Origin: Bryopsis sp. KO-2023
Taxonomy: Eukaryota > Chlorophyta > Ulvophyceae > Bryopsidales > Bryopsidaceae
DNA: 64,000 bases
Reading direction: 5' to 3'
Assembly: GCA_030272585.1 (NCBI GenBank)
Contig: BSYQ01000013.1
Location: 1,922,001 to 1,986,000 of the forward strand
Below the pieces are notes generated by a model, which did no database searches, was not told the DNA's origin, and worked only from the letters and a program-made list of their open reading frames with translations. Positions 62,108-64,000 of the stretch are shown here, one piece after another (position 1 is the first letter of the stretch; every line of letters starts with the position of its first letter). A program made the translations under genes and the position numbers.

Positions 62108-63844
62108 TGTGGTGGTGTCTTAGCCTGCGCTTGGGCTTCTATAGATAGTTGTGTAATAATAGCAGTATGTAAATCTGAGCCAGTCATCTGGGATAATTTG
62201 AAAGACGCCGCAAGGACATTTCCTTTCAAAACACGCTTCTGCCGAAACCAAGACCCCGTAACTGTATACAACCTTAAGGTAAACACAGTTTCAGTGGACG
62301 AAATGAGCCCAAACAGAGTTAAGAATTCATTCCTGAAAAAAAGAAACATGTTTTTTCCAATGAATGGAATGTACCTTTGTCAGTACAGTGATCACCACCT
62401 TCCCTCTGCCGTCCAAAAGCACAATCCACATCAGTTTTTTTCAGCAACCATTCACCTATGGATTTCAGTATAGATGTGGTGTGTTCTCCCGAGGACTGAC
62501 CCAGTCTCATGAAAAGAGCACACCTCTTCTCAAAACCATGCCCTGAAATTTAAAACAGAATATCTTCATTCCTTCGTTTCTTTGCAAAAGAAGAGCAAAC
62601 GACTTTCGTACTCTCATTAATTGTGTCAATGCACTCCTCCATCAACACAACCCCCCCCCCTTTCGACAGTCAGCAAATTTTATGCAAAGTTCATGTCCCC
62701 ACGCGGACAGGTTACACGAACCCAAGAGTGGGCCAGGGCACAGACCCTCCGATTGATCACAGGCTGTCATCCAAATTCGCTTTCCACTGGCCATGGTTGT
62801 GTTCGAAACTATACAATTCACCCAAAAAAAATCCATTCGACATACCTACTCCAGAGCTCGTCTGGACGCTCATCCACAAGGCCGTTATCCATAAAATGGC
62901 GTCTGGTGGGATCCATGATCAGCTGGACCTCCTTGGCTAAACAAATCGGCTTCGTCTTTGTGTCTGGCATGGCACACGAACAAATTATATAGGTTGTCGT
63001 TCAGTTTTCCCAAGAGATACATATCTTGGGAAAAATGTACATTTTCTCTTCCTCCACCTCAGGATAAGCCCTACTGCTCCTCCACACAAAGAGACAGCCA
63101 GAGTATAAGCCTGCTGGTGAGCCCCGTGCCCCATGCACTTGTGCGTGCCCTAAAGAAGGCATGAAAAGCTGCAGGCTCCATTTATCATGGTTACAGCATG
63201 GCTTCAATGTTGGGTGTAGAGAGGCCAGAGCTGTGTTGTGCAGGTGGCGAAGGAGAAGGTGGTGATAACAGCACTGGAGCTGATGTTGAGGGTGTTAGCT
63301 GAGACAGGAAGGGTGGTGGGCCCCATAGATCTTATATGCAGAAAATGGGTGGAAACCATGACTTTGGAATACATGGCCATCATTGTTTTTTTGGTTGTTC
63401 TGACTGGATCTCCAAACAAAGCGTTACATTACATTGAATTGCATAACATTACACAGCACAACCCATGCGTCTGCAGGACATACCAAGCCACATTTGCAGT
63501 AGCTCAAATTGACTTTTTGTTTTCCTAGTGTTGAAGTGGGGTTTGAAATGTTTTCTTTGGACGGATGGCACTTGGTTTGGAAGTGACTTTCGATATTCTT
63601 GATGTAGAGAGACACGTTCCTTGTAGTAAAAAAGGGTCATTTTCTGTTTAAGCAGATTTATTTATTCATCGCGCAGTTAAGACTACAAGTAAAAAAAAGG
63701 GCTCTACTCCACGAACTCTCTGCTATTCCTCTGGTAGGCGATGGATTGTCGCCCTTTGTGGAGTGGCGGTTAGTCGACGAAGAACAACGCATGGAAACAA
63801 GAATGCGTTTCTTCGAAATGCATCTCAGCGCTGCCCAATTTGTG
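62108..63844. other. Intergenic, 3' of Ctf18
   Basis: Contains the second copy of the interspersed repeat (about 62,285-62,510, - strand) and a short C-run at about 62,649. No ORF shows motifs, signals or linkable splice sites. Confidence 0.45.
62285..62510 (-). repeat. Interspersed repeat, copy 2
   Basis: Reverse-complement match to about 40,240-40,480 in several ordered blocks; see copy 1. Confidence 0.65.
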
Positions 63845-63916
63845 ATGGTGCGAGCTCTTCTCGTGGTTGCGCTCCTTTGTATAGCTACGGGATCTTCGGA
63901 GTCAGTCCATGGCCGG
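63845..63916 (+). CDS. Candidate first exon of a secreted protein running off the window
   Basis: ATG at 63845 followed by MVRALLVVALLCIATGSSES, a strong signal peptide, then a donor (CGG|GTATGG) after 24 codons in phase 0. No second exon is visible before the window ends at 64,000. The frame could also be chance, since only the signal peptide supports it. Confidence 0.35.
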
Positions 63917-64000
63917 GTATGGGTTGTGTTGAACGTCTTACGTCTTCAGCGGCGCACAAAATAGTAAACCAAACACACAACAAAAAAACCATGCATTGAA

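Overview
This window is nuclear DNA of an intron-rich eukaryote. Four host genes on the + strand have GT-AG introns whose exon phases all agree, and most of the rest is transposable elements. I cannot place the organism more precisely. The gene set (2-Cys peroxiredoxin, a DUF2183/APP1-like phosphatase, a secreted ankyrin protein, Ctf18) and the chromodomain Ty3/Gypsy elements would suit an alga or other protist, but that is inference. No rRNA gene, intact tRNA gene or CRISPR array is visible.

Layout. 1-7.9 kb: gene-poor, C-rich/G-poor on the + strand, with degenerate tandem repeats and one possible small secreted-peptide gene on the - strand. 7,953-18,050: a full-length Ty3/Gypsy chromovirus (copy A; 426-bp LTRs, 5-bp target duplication CAAAC) with gag, pol and a third ORF. 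18,125-24,251: a hAT DNA transposon (8-bp target duplication, 11-bp terminal inverted repeats, GATCGG-rich subterminal arrays) carrying a transposase and a second, spliced gene on the opposite strand. 25,150-25,615: a hAT-type MITE containing a tRNA-Tyr-like segment. 25,954-36,195: a second LTR retrotransposon on the - strand (149-bp LTRs, target duplication CTGAC). Its protease region is split by copy B (29,324-34,329, target duplication CCTTT), a pol-deleted relative of copy A. The LTR pair of each of the three retroelements looks identical by eye, so all three insertions appear recent, with copy B younger than its host element.

36.5-62.1 kb is the host gene block: peroxiredoxin (5 exons, 209 aa), a membrane-anchored APP1-like HAD phosphatase (12 exons, 603 aa), a predicted secreted protein of three ankyrin modules each closed by a cysteine motif (8 exons, about 805 aa), and the clamp-loader subunit Ctf18 (7 exons, about 943 aa). 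The gaps between them hold a solo LTR, an older interspersed repeat, microsatellites and many T-run/G-run junctions. A possible signal-peptide exon starts at 63,845 and would continue beyond the window.

How parts relate: both LTR families share the same primer-binding site (TGGTTTCGGAGC), and both appear to express pol by -1 frameshifting at a slippery heptamer directly abutting the upstream stop codon. Copy B keeps gag and protease but lacks RT and integrase, so it must have moved with enzymes supplied in trans, plausibly by copy A-like elements. All assignments come from reading motifs and splice phases; no database search was run.
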